From NCBI RefSeq assembly GCF_028198165.1, contig NZ_CP116339.1:3913001-3977000 (forward strand): a stretch of DNA of 64,000 nt, given 5' to 3'. Under the pieces are notes generated by a model. The model worked only from the letters and a program-made list of their open reading frames with translations, was not told where the DNA came from and searched no databases. Every line of letters begins with the position of its first letter. The first letter of the stretch is position 1. A program made the translations under genes and the position numbers. The stretch is from Pseudoxanthomonas sp. JBR18 (GTDB lineage: Bacteria; Pseudomonadota; Gammaproteobacteria; Xanthomonadales; Xanthomonadaceae). Of this stretch, positions 18,358 through 27,246 are shown piece by piece.

Positions 18358-21093
18358 TCAGTCGCTTTCCACGGTCAAGCCGGTGCTGGCGCGAATGTCC
18401 GCACTGGATGCGCCAACCTGCACCTCGTAAGTACCCGGTGTCACCACATAGCCCGCAGCGGCCTCGTCGTAGTGGCGCAGGTCCTTGGCCGGCGTGAGTG
18501 CAAAGCGCAACTCGCGCGTCTGGCCCGGCTGCAGGTGGACGCGCTGGAAGCCACGCAGGTCCTTCAGCGCCCGTCCCGGCGTTGCCTGGCGTGGACGCAG
18601 GTACAGCTGCACCACTTCGTCGCCCGCACGCTGGCCTTGGTTGGTGACCTTGACCGTGGCGGTGAACGTCTCGCTCTGGCCGACGCGATCGTGGTCCAGC
18701 GACAGCTCGGAATAGCCGAACTGCGTATAGCTGAGCCCGAACCCGAACGGATACAGCGGTTCGCCGTCGAAGTACCTGTAGGTGCGCCCGGCCATGGCGT
18801 AATCGTCGAACGCAGGCAGCGTTTCCTCGGCCTTGTAGAAGGTCACCGGCAGGCGACCGGCCGGGTTGATCTTGCCGAACAGCACGTCGGCCACCGCATT
18901 GCCGCCGTCCTGGCCGGGATACCAGGCCACCAAGATCGCTGGCAGATGCGCCTTGGCCCAATCAACGCCCAGCGCCGACCCCGTGGTCAGGACCATCACC
19001 ACCGGCTTGCCGGTGGCCTGCAGCGCCTCGAGTAGCGCCTGCTGGGTGGCTGGCAGGCGGATGTCGGTGCGGTCGCCGCCGGCAAAGCCCGGGTAATCGA
19101 CCTTCATCTCCTCACCTTCCACGTCACCGGTCAGGCCGCCGACGAACACCACCACCTCCGCGTCGCGCGCCGCATCCAAGGCCTGCTGCAAGGCCGGCTT
19201 GGCGCCCGGCATCGCCCAGCCCAGGCGCACGCCGGCATCGCGTTGCCCGTCGTAGTACTCGAGCTTGATCGCGTAGGCGCGACCGGCTACCAGGGCAAGC
19301 GTGGTGCTCTCGGCCTGCATCCGGTCACTGTCCTGCCAGTGGTCCAGCACCAGCTTGCCGTCAAGCCACAGCCGCACGCCGTCGTCGGCGGCTGCCTCGA
19401 TCCGGTAATCACCGGACACCGGGGGCAGCAGCTGTCCGGTCCAGCGGATGCTGAAGTCGTCGTTGGGCAGCGCCTGTTCGCCGCTGGCCTCGCCACGCGC
19501 CATCAAGGTGTCCGTCGGCGAACCGCGGTCCCAGCGGAAGCCGATCTGCGTATCGGTCCGCACCAATGCCGGCGTGCCGGACAGCGTCCGGTTGCGGAAG
19601 TACTCACCGCGCAAGCCGCGCTCGGTGGAATCCTCCGACGGACGTAGATACTGCGGTTCGATCAGCGGCGTCGCCGAAGGATCATCGCGGCCCGGCACCA
19701 GATCGGCGCCGCGTGCATAGACCACCTGTGCCTGCGGCGCCGCCGCGCGGATGCCCTGCAGGATGGTCACCGGGTTGGCCGGGGTGCCGTAGTAGTTGCC
19801 CAGCAAGGCCATGGTGTCGTCGGCGGTTGGGCCGATCACCGCGATGCGGCGCGTCGCTGGCGAGAGCGGCAACACGCCCTCGTTCTTCAACAGCACGATG
19901 GATTCCTGCGCCGCCTTGCGCGCCAGCACGTCGTGCGCCGGCGACTGGACCACCGAATAAGGGATCGCGTTCCAGCGCACCTGCTGCGGCGGGTCGAACA
20001 TGCCAAGTCGCATGCGTGCGGTGAACAGCAAGGTGGCAGCGGCGTCGAGCTCGGATTCGGGAATCAATCCCTTGCGCACCGCCACCGGCAGTGCCTTGGC
20101 ATAGGTGCTGCCGCAGTTGAGCTCATCGCCGTTCTTCACCGCCAGCGCGGCGGCCTCTTCGGGTGTGGCGACGATCTTGTGGTTTTCCCAGATATCGCGA
20201 ATGGCCCAGCAGTCGGACATCACGTACCCGGTAAAGCCCCAGTCCTTGCGCAAGGTGTCGCGCAGCAGGAACTGGCTGGCGCTGGCCGACTCGCCATAGA
20301 CCCGGTTGTAGGCGCCCATCACTGCGTCGACCTGGCCTTCCTTGACCAGGGCTTCGAACGCCTGCAGGTAGGTCTCGTAAAGATCGCGCCTGGACGGATG
20401 CACATCGAAGTGGTGGCGGTCGGCTTCAGGTCCGCTATGCACCGCGAAGTGCTTGGCGGTGGCATCGAGCTTGCGGTACACCGGGTCATCGCCCTGCAGT
20501 CCGCGCACGAAGGACACCCCCATGCGCGCGGTCAGGTACGGGTCTTCGCCATAGGTTTCCTGGCCGCGGCCCCAGCGCGGGTCGCGGAAGATGTTGATGT
20601 TGGGCGACCAGAAGGTCAGCCCCTGGTAGCGGCCACGTTCACCCTGGGCGCTGAAGCGGCTGTACTTGGCCCGCGCCTCGTCGCTGATCGCGCTGGAGAC
20701 CTGGTCCATCAGCGGAATATCAAAGGTGGCCGCCATGCCGATGGCCTGTGGGAACACAGTGGCGCTGCCTGCGCGCGCCACGCCGTGCAGCGCTTCGTTC
20801 CACCAGTCGTAAGCCGGCACGCCCAGGCGCTCGATGGCCGGCGCATCGTTCTGCATCTGCGCGGCCTTTTCTTCCAGCGTCATCGCCTTGACCAGCAACG
20901 CGGCGCGCTGCTCGAAGCCCTTGCTGGTGTCCATCCAGGGCCGCTCGGCGTTGGCCTGTGCGTGTACGAGCGATGGCAACGCCAGCAGCGCCAAGGCCAG
21001 CGCGCCCGCGCGCAGCCGTGGATGGACCCGCCCTTTCGCTGAAAGCCTCGACGTCGTGGGCGCGCCAAGGCGGACGAAGTATGGGTTGTGCAT
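18358..21093 (-). CDS. Exported GH3 beta-xylosidase/beta-glucosidase with PA14 insert
   Basis: Removes xylosyl or glucosyl units from the non-reducing end of short oligosaccharides. The 911-residue protein has a signal peptide (about 1-45, ending SLVHA-QAN), the GH3 (beta/alpha)8 domain with nucleophile Asp294 in GYVMSDCWAI, the alpha/beta sandwich domain, a PA14 domain inserted at about 490-640 (GLRGEYFRN, YRIEAAADDGVRLWLDG), and a C-terminal fibronectin-III-like domain. The PA14 insert can form part of the active-site rim and narrow specificity. It is the last gene of the GH67-esterase-GH43-GH3 series, starting 2 bases from the end of the GH43 gene. Xylosidase activity is inferred from the locus; glucosidase is the alternative. 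Confidence 0.92.
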   Translation of the reverse strand: MHNPYFVRLGAPTTSRLSAKGRVHPRLRAGALALALLALPSLVHAQANAERPWMDTSKGFEQRAALLVKAMTLEEKAAQMQNDAPAIERLGVPAYDWWNEALHGVARAGSATVFPQAIGMAATFDIPLMDQVSSAISDEARAKYSRFSAQGERGRYQGLTFWSPNINIFRDPRWGRGQETYGEDPYLTARMGVSFVRGLQGDDPVYRKLDATAKHFAVHSGPEADRHHFDVHPSRRDLYETYLQAFEALVKEGQVDAVMGAYNRVYGESASASQFLLRDTLRKDWGFTGYVMSDCWAIRDIWENHKIVATPEEAAALAVKNGDELNCGSTYAKALPVAVRKGLIPESELDAAATLLFTARMRLGMFDPPQQVRWNAIPYSVVQSPAHDVLARKAAQESIVLLKNEGVLPLSPATRRIAVIGPTADDTMALLGNYYGTPANPVTILQGIRAAAPQAQVVYARGADLVPGRDDPSATPLIEPQYLRPSEDSTERGLRGEYFRNRTLSGTPALVRTDTQIGFRWDRGSPTDTLMARGEASGEQALPNDDFSIRWTGQLLPPVSGDYRIEAAADDGVRLWLDGKLVLDHWQDSDRMQAESTTLALVAGRAYAIKLEYYDGQRDAGVRLGWAMPGAKPALQQALDAARDAEVVVFVGGLTGDVEGEEMKVDYPGFAGGDRTDIRLPATQQALLEALQATGKPVVMVLTTGSALGVDWAKAHLPAILVAWYPGQDGGNAVADVLFGKINPAGRLPVTFYKAEETLPAFDDYAMAGRTYRYFDGEPLYPFGFGLSYTQFGYSELSLDHDRVGQSETFTATVKVTNQGQRAGDEVVQLYLRPRQATPGRALKDLRGFQRVHLQPGQTRELRFALTPAKDLRHYDEAAAGYVVTPGTYEVQVGASSADIRASTGLTVESD

Positions 21094-21094
21094 G

Positions 21095-22915
21095 TCAGAG
21101 ATCCTTTCCGCTGGATGGGCGCGGACGTTCGTCGCGGGCGTAAGGCCCGATCATGGCGCCGACAAAACCGCCGGCAACCTCGGTGCTGAGCAGGGTTCCG
21201 TCTGCGTCCTGTACCAGCCACTGCAGGCCGTGCCCGTCGTCGTATCCAAAGCCATAGGCGCCGCCGTCGGCCTGCATCTTCAATTGCACGCGCTCGTTGA
21301 CTGGCTGAAGTCGGTGGCTGGCCACCACCGTGGCCGGCGCATCGCCGCCGCGCTTCTCCAGGAACACCTCGGCATGTGCGCCCGTGCGGCGCACGCCCAG
21401 GAAATACCAGAAGCGCTCGTTCTGGAACGCCGCGATTCCCGCAGCGGTGCCGGGCGGCGGCAGCGCCAGCGCGGTGCTGGATTCGAACGCCAGGTGCTGC
21501 TGGCGACGGGCCAGGAATGAGGGATTGCCCAGCGTGTCCAGGCCTGCGGCGAGCGGATGGATGGTCAGGCATCCCGGCTGCTTGCGCAGATCGAACCACG
21601 GCGCCTTGGGCATCCGCACCTGCATCCAGGCACGCCCAAGTGTTGGCTCATCGAAGTCGTCGCGCCAGCTGAAGTTGCCGGTGTTGGGCGCCTGATCCTG
21701 TTCGCCGGCCATGAACGCAGGCCCAGGCACTACGTAGGGAATGGCCTTGCCGTGCGCCAGGATCCGCGGCCAGCCGTCGGTCCAGGTCACCGGCAGCAGA
21801 TAGGTCTCCCGACCGGTGTTGTAGTGCACGCCGGCATAGTTGCGGCTGGCCAGGAACACCGCCCACCAGCTTTCATCGGGCCCCTGCACCAGATCGGCAT
21901 GCCCGGCGTTGGTGATCGGCAGGGCGCGCCCGGGCGGCAGGTCACGCTGGGTCAGGATCGGGTTGTCCGGATTGGGCTGATACGGCCCCCATACCTGGCG
22001 GCTGCGCAGCACCACCTGCGAGTGCTGCGGGCCGGTGCCGCCTTCGGCCGCGGACAGGTAATACCAACCATCGCGCTTGTACAGATGCGGACCCTCGATC
22101 CAGATCGGCTGCTTGGCGGGCTCGACGCCACCATCGATCAGTACCTTGCGTGGACCAAACGGGGTCCGTGTAGCGAGGTCGATCTGCTGCATCCAGATGG
22201 CGCGATGCCCCTCATAGCGCGGCGTGCCCTCCGGCGCATCGTTGTTGATCACATAGACCTTGCCGTCGTCGTCGAAGAACAGCGACGGATCGATCCCCTC
22301 GATCGACTTGAGCCAGATCGGATCGGACCATGGCCCTGCCGGATCGGTCGCGGTGGCGATGAAGTTGCCCCCACTGTCCACCGCGGTGGTGATCACATAG
22401 AAGGTGCCGTCGTGGTAGGAGATGGCCGGCGCGAAGATGCCGCGCGACACGCTGAGCCCATCTAAGTCCAGCTGTGAGGGGCGTTCGATCACGTTGCCGA
22501 TCTGGGTCCAGTGCACCAGGTCATCGCTTTGGAAGACCGGAATGCCGGGGAAAAAGGTGAAGCTGGAATTGACCAGGTAGAACTTGCCCCTGGCCGCCAC
22601 CACGCTGGGATCGGCATGGAACCCGGCCAGGACCGGGTTGCGGAAGCTGCCAGGCGGCACCGTGCCTTCGAAGGCCACGTCACGACCGGTGTACGCAAAC
22701 CAGTCGAACACCGCATCCGGCGCTGGCGGATCGGACGATGGCGCGCCGGCCCAGGCAGCGCCAAGCGCCGCGACAAGCACGACGCCCAGCACGCGCGCGG
22801 CCCATCGGCGAGGTCGCGATGATCGTCTGGTGGGACGTGGCCCTGCCGCGCCACGCCGGGCGGCGGGTGCAATGAAGCCAGTCGATTGGGCGATCGGGGT
22901 TGCGCTGATGGTCAT
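21095..22915 (-). CDS. Exported GH43 beta-xylosidase/arabinofuranosidase with C-terminal beta-sandwich
   Basis: Two-domain GH43 enzyme of 606 residues, probably periplasmic or membrane-anchored. The N-terminus is unusual: about 37 residues rich in Arg and Pro (TRRSSRPRRW), then a hydrophobic segment VLGVVLVAALGAAWAG that acts as a signal or anchor. The propeller carries the catalytic Asp in GFHADPSVV, the second Asp in EGIDPSLFFDD and the acid Glu in IWIEGPHLYKRDGW. From about residue 395 (FSWRDDFDEPTLG) to the end is the concanavalin-like GH43_C2 domain found in beta-xylosidases. The ATG at 22915 has only a weak ribosome binding site and lies 16 bases after the esterase stop. Fits removal of xylose or arabinose side groups. 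Confidence 0.88.
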   Translation of the reverse strand: MTISATPIAQSTGFIAPAARRGAAGPRPTRRSSRPRRWAARVLGVVLVAALGAAWAGAPSSDPPAPDAVFDWFAYTGRDVAFEGTVPPGSFRNPVLAGFHADPSVVAARGKFYLVNSSFTFFPGIPVFQSDDLVHWTQIGNVIERPSQLDLDGLSVSRGIFAPAISYHDGTFYVITTAVDSGGNFIATATDPAGPWSDPIWLKSIEGIDPSLFFDDDGKVYVINNDAPEGTPRYEGHRAIWMQQIDLATRTPFGPRKVLIDGGVEPAKQPIWIEGPHLYKRDGWYYLSAAEGGTGPQHSQVVLRSRQVWGPYQPNPDNPILTQRDLPPGRALPITNAGHADLVQGPDESWWAVFLASRNYAGVHYNTGRETYLLPVTWTDGWPRILAHGKAIPYVVPGPAFMAGEQDQAPNTGNFSWRDDFDEPTLGRAWMQVRMPKAPWFDLRKQPGCLTIHPLAAGLDTLGNPSFLARRQQHLAFESSTALALPPPGTAAGIAAFQNERFWYFLGVRRTGAHAEVFLEKRGGDAPATVVASHRLQPVNERVQLKMQADGGAYGFGYDDGHGLQWLVQDADGTLLSTEVAGGFVGAMIGPYARDERPRPSSGKDL

Positions 22916-22931
22916 GGCAGTGCCGCGGCCT

Positions 22932-24884
22932 TCATGGGATGGGAAGTTCGAACGGCCCGGCCGGCAAGCCGTTTCCGTCGTAAAGGGTGACCACCGGGCT
23001 GTCGGCCCAGCCATAGCGCACGCGGGTGGCCTGGTCAGCCTGTTCGGCGCGCAGCAGCACCTGGTCGCCCTCGATCCGGGCACTGGCATAGCGGCAACTG
23101 GCCTGGGTGGCGCCGCAAACCTCGAACCCCACCGGACCCAGACCGCCATAAGCGACCAGTCCGGCTTCCACCTGGCCAAAGCGCACCGAGACCGCATCGC
23201 CTTCGTGCCGAGCCGTCAGCGGCACCGGGCCGGACGCCGGCATCGCTTCGCCATAGACCACGTGCCGCGCCGCGCGCGCCAGCCGCCGGCCCAGCTCCTG
23301 CTTGTTTGCAGGATGGATGTCGCCACGCTCGCCAATGTCGATGGCCACGGCCAGCGCCGAATGGGCGTCCTGCGCCACTGTTGCGCGCTGCGCCTCGCGC
23401 AGTTGTGCCCATTCGCTGGCGCCAGGCCGGATCGGCGCCGGGCCGAAATTGGCCAGTTGTACGACCAGCAGCGGCAAGTCCTTGCCGAAGTAGGCGCGCA
23501 GGTCGCTGCGATAGTGGTCCAGCAACCCGGCATAGCGCGACGCTTCGCCCGTATTGGACTCGCCCTGGTACCAGAGCGCGCCACGCAGGCCGTAACCCGC
23601 CAGGGGCGCGACCATGCCGTTGAACAAGGTGCTCATGCCCGAGGCCGACATCCACGGCGCCGTTGGCGGATTTCCAATTTCCTTGGGAACGGTGCGGTAG
23701 TGCCAGTCGGCCAGCGGCACGCGCGTCCCGTCGGCCAGCACCAAGGCCTGGCGCGCGGCCGGGCCGCCGATCCCGCCCAGTCGATAGGTGTTGACGACGT
23801 TGACCACCACCGTGTTCCGGCCCGCATGCAGGGTGCCGCTGGGCAAAGGGTAATGCCGGCCGCTATCGGCTCCGTAGCCGCTGCCGGCCACGACGCCATT
23901 GACCCAGGCCAGGTCGATCTCATCGACCGGCCCCAGTTCCAATGCCGCCGCCTGCGCGGCCTGGCCGGCATCGAGTTCCACCATGGCGCGATACCAGGCC
24001 ACGCCGACCACGTCCGCCAGTGCCGGCGCCAGCCACTGCGGGGAAGGCGTGGCCGCGGTCCACGGCCCTGGCGCATCCGGCTTCCACGGCGCATCAGTGG
24101 CCTGACCAGCAAGGCCTTGCCACCAGTGTTGCCACAGCGCCCCCCAGCGTGCCGTGCCGGCCGCCGGATCGCGCGCGTACAGGGACAGCACGTCCAGCGC
24201 CGCATCGTGGCCGCCCGCCTGACGCAAGGCGTCCTCGCTCATCCAGGCCTCGATTCTCGAGCCTCCCCAGGACGCATTGATCAGCCCCATGGGCACGTCC
24301 TGGTGCTGCTGCAGCTCGCGCGCGAAGTAGTAACAGGCCGCGGAGAAGTCCGCCACGCTTTGCGGCGTCACGGGCTTCCAGCTCAGCGCCGCCTCGAACC
24401 CAGGCTTGGGCATGGGGCTGCTGATCTTGGGAATGGTCAGCAGGCGCATGCGGTCGTTGCCGGCGCCACCAATTTCCGAAAGCGCGTCCAGGCTGCGATT
24501 GACCGGTAGTTCCATGTTGGATTGGCCGCTACACAGCCACACATCGCCGACCAGCAGGTCTTGGACACGCTGCACCTGTCCTGCGGCCTTCACTTCCAGT
24601 TCGTAAGGACCACCGGCGGCCAGGGCCGGGAGTTGCGCCCGCCACGCGCCGTTGCGATCGGCACGCACACGGACCGTGCGATCGGCCATGCGCAGCTGGA
24701 TGTTTGCGCCAGCCTCCGCTTGGCCCCAGACCGGGATGGGTTGGTCGCGCTGCAGGACCGCATGGTCCTGGAAGGGCGCTGCCAACAACGACGCGGCGCT
24801 GGCCGGGAGGGTGGCCAGCGCCGCACCGAGGACAACCAGGTGAGCCACAACGCGGCAAGGCAAGGCACGGGGAAAGCCGCTCAT
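22932..24884 (-). CDS. Exported SGNH acetylesterase (sialate O-acetylesterase family)
   Basis: Probably removes O-acetyl groups from acetylated xylo-oligosaccharides; annotated family members are often called sialate O-acetylesterases, but the context is xylan. The 650-residue protein has a signal peptide ending ATLPASA-ASL (about residue 31), the nucleophilic Ser in CSGQSNMELP, a second conserved block LWYQGESN, and the catalytic Asp/His pair in GDIHPANKQELGRRLA. A jelly-roll-like insertion (GPWTAATPSPQW onward) interrupts the two halves, as in larger members. The ATG overlaps the stop of the GH67 gene by four bases (ATGA), so they are translationally coupled. Confidence 0.88.
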   Translation of the reverse strand: MSGFPRALPCRVVAHLVVLGAALATLPASAASLLAAPFQDHAVLQRDQPIPVWGQAEAGANIQLRMADRTVRVRADRNGAWRAQLPALAAGGPYELEVKAAGQVQRVQDLLVGDVWLCSGQSNMELPVNRSLDALSEIGGAGNDRMRLLTIPKISSPMPKPGFEAALSWKPVTPQSVADFSAACYYFARELQQHQDVPMGLINASWGGSRIEAWMSEDALRQAGGHDAALDVLSLYARDPAAGTARWGALWQHWWQGLAGQATDAPWKPDAPGPWTAATPSPQWLAPALADVVGVAWYRAMVELDAGQAAQAAALELGPVDEIDLAWVNGVVAGSGYGADSGRHYPLPSGTLHAGRNTVVVNVVNTYRLGGIGGPAARQALVLADGTRVPLADWHYRTVPKEIGNPPTAPWMSASGMSTLFNGMVAPLAGYGLRGALWYQGESNTGEASRYAGLLDHYRSDLRAYFGKDLPLLVVQLANFGPAPIRPGASEWAQLREAQRATVAQDAHSALAVAIDIGERGDIHPANKQELGRRLARAARHVVYGEAMPASGPVPLTARHEGDAVSVRFGQVEAGLVAYGGLGPVGFEVCGATQASCRYASARIEGDQVLLRAEQADQATRVRYGWADSPVVTLYDGNGLPAGPFELPIP

Positions 24885-27058
24885 TGGGTGTTCCCCGGCG
24901 CAAACGGAAAGGACAACGACGTGTAGTAGGACAGCGGGTGCGATGGTGCTGGCTCGCCAGGCGGCAACGGACGCTGGCTGAGGCTCTGGAAGTACGCCAC
25001 GCAGGCATCGCGCCACCACATGGCCTCGCGCTGCTGGATTGCCAGGAAGGCGGCCACTTCGTCATGGCGCTGCGGATCGATCTGGCCAGAGAGCGATGCC
25101 CAGGTCGCGCGCATGGCCTTGACCTCATCCACGCCGTGCCCGTAGCGCTGCACCAGCGCGGCCCATAGGGTCTGGCCGGAGCGCATGCGATAGTCCCAAG
25201 GCAGGTGGTGAAACCACAGCAGATATTGCTCGGGCACCTGGGACAGGTCGGCAAACCGACGCGCCACGGGCGCGGCGTACTGGGCCACGGCGTTGCTGCC
25301 GCTGGCGGTGCGGTCAAAGCCGATCCCCCGCGCGTCGGCCCGGTGGTAGTACACCGGATCCCAGTCGGGCCGCTCGCTGCCCGCGTCCCATGGTGCCGGG
25401 CCGTAGTGATGACCACGGCCCATCAGGTGCGCCAGCCCCAGCGGCGTCATGTAGTCGACCGCCGCCTCGCGCGATCGCATCATCATCGACACCACCGGCT
25501 GCACCACCTGCGGCGCGTTGGAGAAGGTCATGCGCACCCAGTCATCGGCCACCTGGCGCGCGTCGGCCATCGGGTTCCAGGCCATGCGGCCGAACACATA
25601 CCAGTTGGCCTGGTCGAACTGCGAGCCGGTCCAGTTGCGGTCGCTGCCGACGTTGGCTACGCCCGCCATGCCGCTGATGCCGGCCTGCTGCAGCGAGCCG
25701 TCGATCACCCGTGCCACCGTCGACCCCCTGCCCTGCGCGTAGGTATCGGCGCGCAGCGTCTCCTGATACAGCGGCCCCAGGTACACCAGGTGCGTGGCGA
25801 ACCCCAGGTACTCCTTGGTGATCTGGAACTCCATCATCAGCGGCGTGCGCGGCATGGCACCGAACAGCGGATGAAAGGGCTCGCGCGGCTGGAAATCGAT
25901 GGGGCCGTTCTTCACCTGCAGCAACACGTTGCGACGGAACTCGCCATCCAGGGGCACGAACTCGTCGTAAGCCTGCTTGGCACGATCTCCTGCGTCTTCG
26001 TGCGCATAGACGAACGCGCGCCACATCACCACGCCATGATGCGGCGCCAGTGCATCGGCGAGCATGTTGGCGCCGTCGGCGTGGCTGCGACCGTAGTCCT
26101 GTGGGCCCGGCTGCCCTTCGGAATTGGCCTTGACCAGCAGCCCGCCGAAATCCGGAATGGCGCGATAGATCGCGCTGACCTTGTCGCGCCACCAGCGCCG
26201 CACCTGCGGGTCCAGCGGGTCGGCCGTGGTCAGCCCGCCGATCTCCATCGGTGCGCTGAACCTGGCGCTCAGGTAGATGCGGATGCCGTAGGGGCGCATC
26301 ACGCGCGCCAATGCCGCGGCCTTGGCCAGGTACTGTGGCGTCAGGCTCTGGGCACTGGCATTGACGTTGTTCAGCACCGCGCCGTTGATGCCAATGGACG
26401 CGTTGGCGCGTGCATAGTCGGTATATCGAGGATCCAGCCAATCGGGCAGTTTCTGCCAGTCCCAGAGCGACTGTCCGGCGTAGCCGCGCTCGACGCTGCG
26501 GTCCAGATTGTCCCAATGGTCGAGCACGCGTAGTTGCAGGTCGGGGCGTTCGCGGACCGCCAGCGTCTGCGACAGCTGCGTGGTCTGCAGCAGCCGCAGC
26601 AGGTGGAACACACCATAGAGCGTGCCGATGTCGTCGTTGGCTGCCACCACGATGGCGGCATGGCCGTCGATCTTCGCGCTGCGGATCAGATAGCCCTCGC
26701 GGCCCAGGCCCTCCAGCGGCAGCTTGAGCGTGGCGATGTCGGGAGAAGACGCCGGTGTGCCCACCACGATGGCGCCGCCAGCCTTCACCGCGTCGAGCCG
26801 CTCGGGCCCTTGGTCAAGCAGTCCTTCAAGACCGCGCAGCAATTCATCGCGTGCGGCCCGCTGGGTCGCTGTTTCAGCCGGCGCCAGCACGCCACGCGCA
26901 AGCGCACGGTATGCAGGCAGGACCGTGGCCGGCAGCGACCGATAGCGTAGCCACAGGTCGTAGCCGTCCTCGGCGTGGGCCGATTGAACCGACATCAGCA
27001 AGGCCACCGCCAACAGGCAGGTGATGCGCCAGACGCGTCGGCAGCAGCCCTGGTTCAC
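24881..27058 (-). CDS. aguA: Exported alpha-glucuronidase, GH67
   Basis: Inverting enzyme that removes (4-O-methyl-)glucuronic acid from the non-reducing end of glucurono-xylo-oligosaccharides. The start is GTG at 27058, with a strong GGGGGGA 6 bases upstream, giving 725 residues beginning with a signal peptide (ITCLLAVALLMSVQSAHA). GH67 motifs are clear: VLDHWDNLD, the acid Glu in VKANSEGQPGPQ, the Asp in DEFVPLDGEFRRNV, and the paired catalytic Glu in GPIDFQPREP. Length is normal for the family. It is the first gene of the exported-enzyme operon and is divergent from the LacI gene. Absence of a cytoplasmic GH67 suggests decoration is removed before inner-membrane uptake. Confidence 0.95.
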   Translation of the reverse strand: MNQGCCRRVWRITCLLAVALLMSVQSAHAEDGYDLWLRYRSLPATVLPAYRALARGVLAPAETATQRAARDELLRGLEGLLDQGPERLDAVKAGGAIVVGTPASSPDIATLKLPLEGLGREGYLIRSAKIDGHAAIVVAANDDIGTLYGVFHLLRLLQTTQLSQTLAVRERPDLQLRVLDHWDNLDRSVERGYAGQSLWDWQKLPDWLDPRYTDYARANASIGINGAVLNNVNASAQSLTPQYLAKAAALARVMRPYGIRIYLSARFSAPMEIGGLTTADPLDPQVRRWWRDKVSAIYRAIPDFGGLLVKANSEGQPGPQDYGRSHADGANMLADALAPHHGVVMWRAFVYAHEDAGDRAKQAYDEFVPLDGEFRRNVLLQVKNGPIDFQPREPFHPLFGAMPRTPLMMEFQITKEYLGFATHLVYLGPLYQETLRADTYAQGRGSTVARVIDGSLQQAGISGMAGVANVGSDRNWTGSQFDQANWYVFGRMAWNPMADARQVADDWVRMTFSNAPQVVQPVVSMMMRSREAAVDYMTPLGLAHLMGRGHHYGPAPWDAGSERPDWDPVYYHRADARGIGFDRTASGSNAVAQYAAPVARRFADLSQVPEQYLLWFHHLPWDYRMRSGQTLWAALVQRYGHGVDEVKAMRATWASLSGQIDPQRHDEVAAFLAIQQREAMWWRDACVAYFQSLSQRPLPPGEPAPSHPLSYYTSLSFPFAPGNTQ

Positions 27059-27246
27059 GGAAATCCCCCCTCCGCACGGGCCAGGCAGGCCGGGAAACTG
27101 TCGCCGCTGAAAGCCGCTCCCGCTACCATGGATTTGCCAGGGACCGACCGGCCGGTCCCCGGCCACCGGCACCGCCTGCCCTCGCCCGTCCCCAACCCCG
27201 CAGCTCTGCTGCGCCGGCGCCAACGAACTACCTGGAAGGTCCTGCC

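Noticed and set aside
22584..24509. 641-codon plus-strand open frame across GH43 and esterase genes
   Set aside because: It spans two real minus-strand genes, is rich in Arg/His/Gln, and shows no domain.
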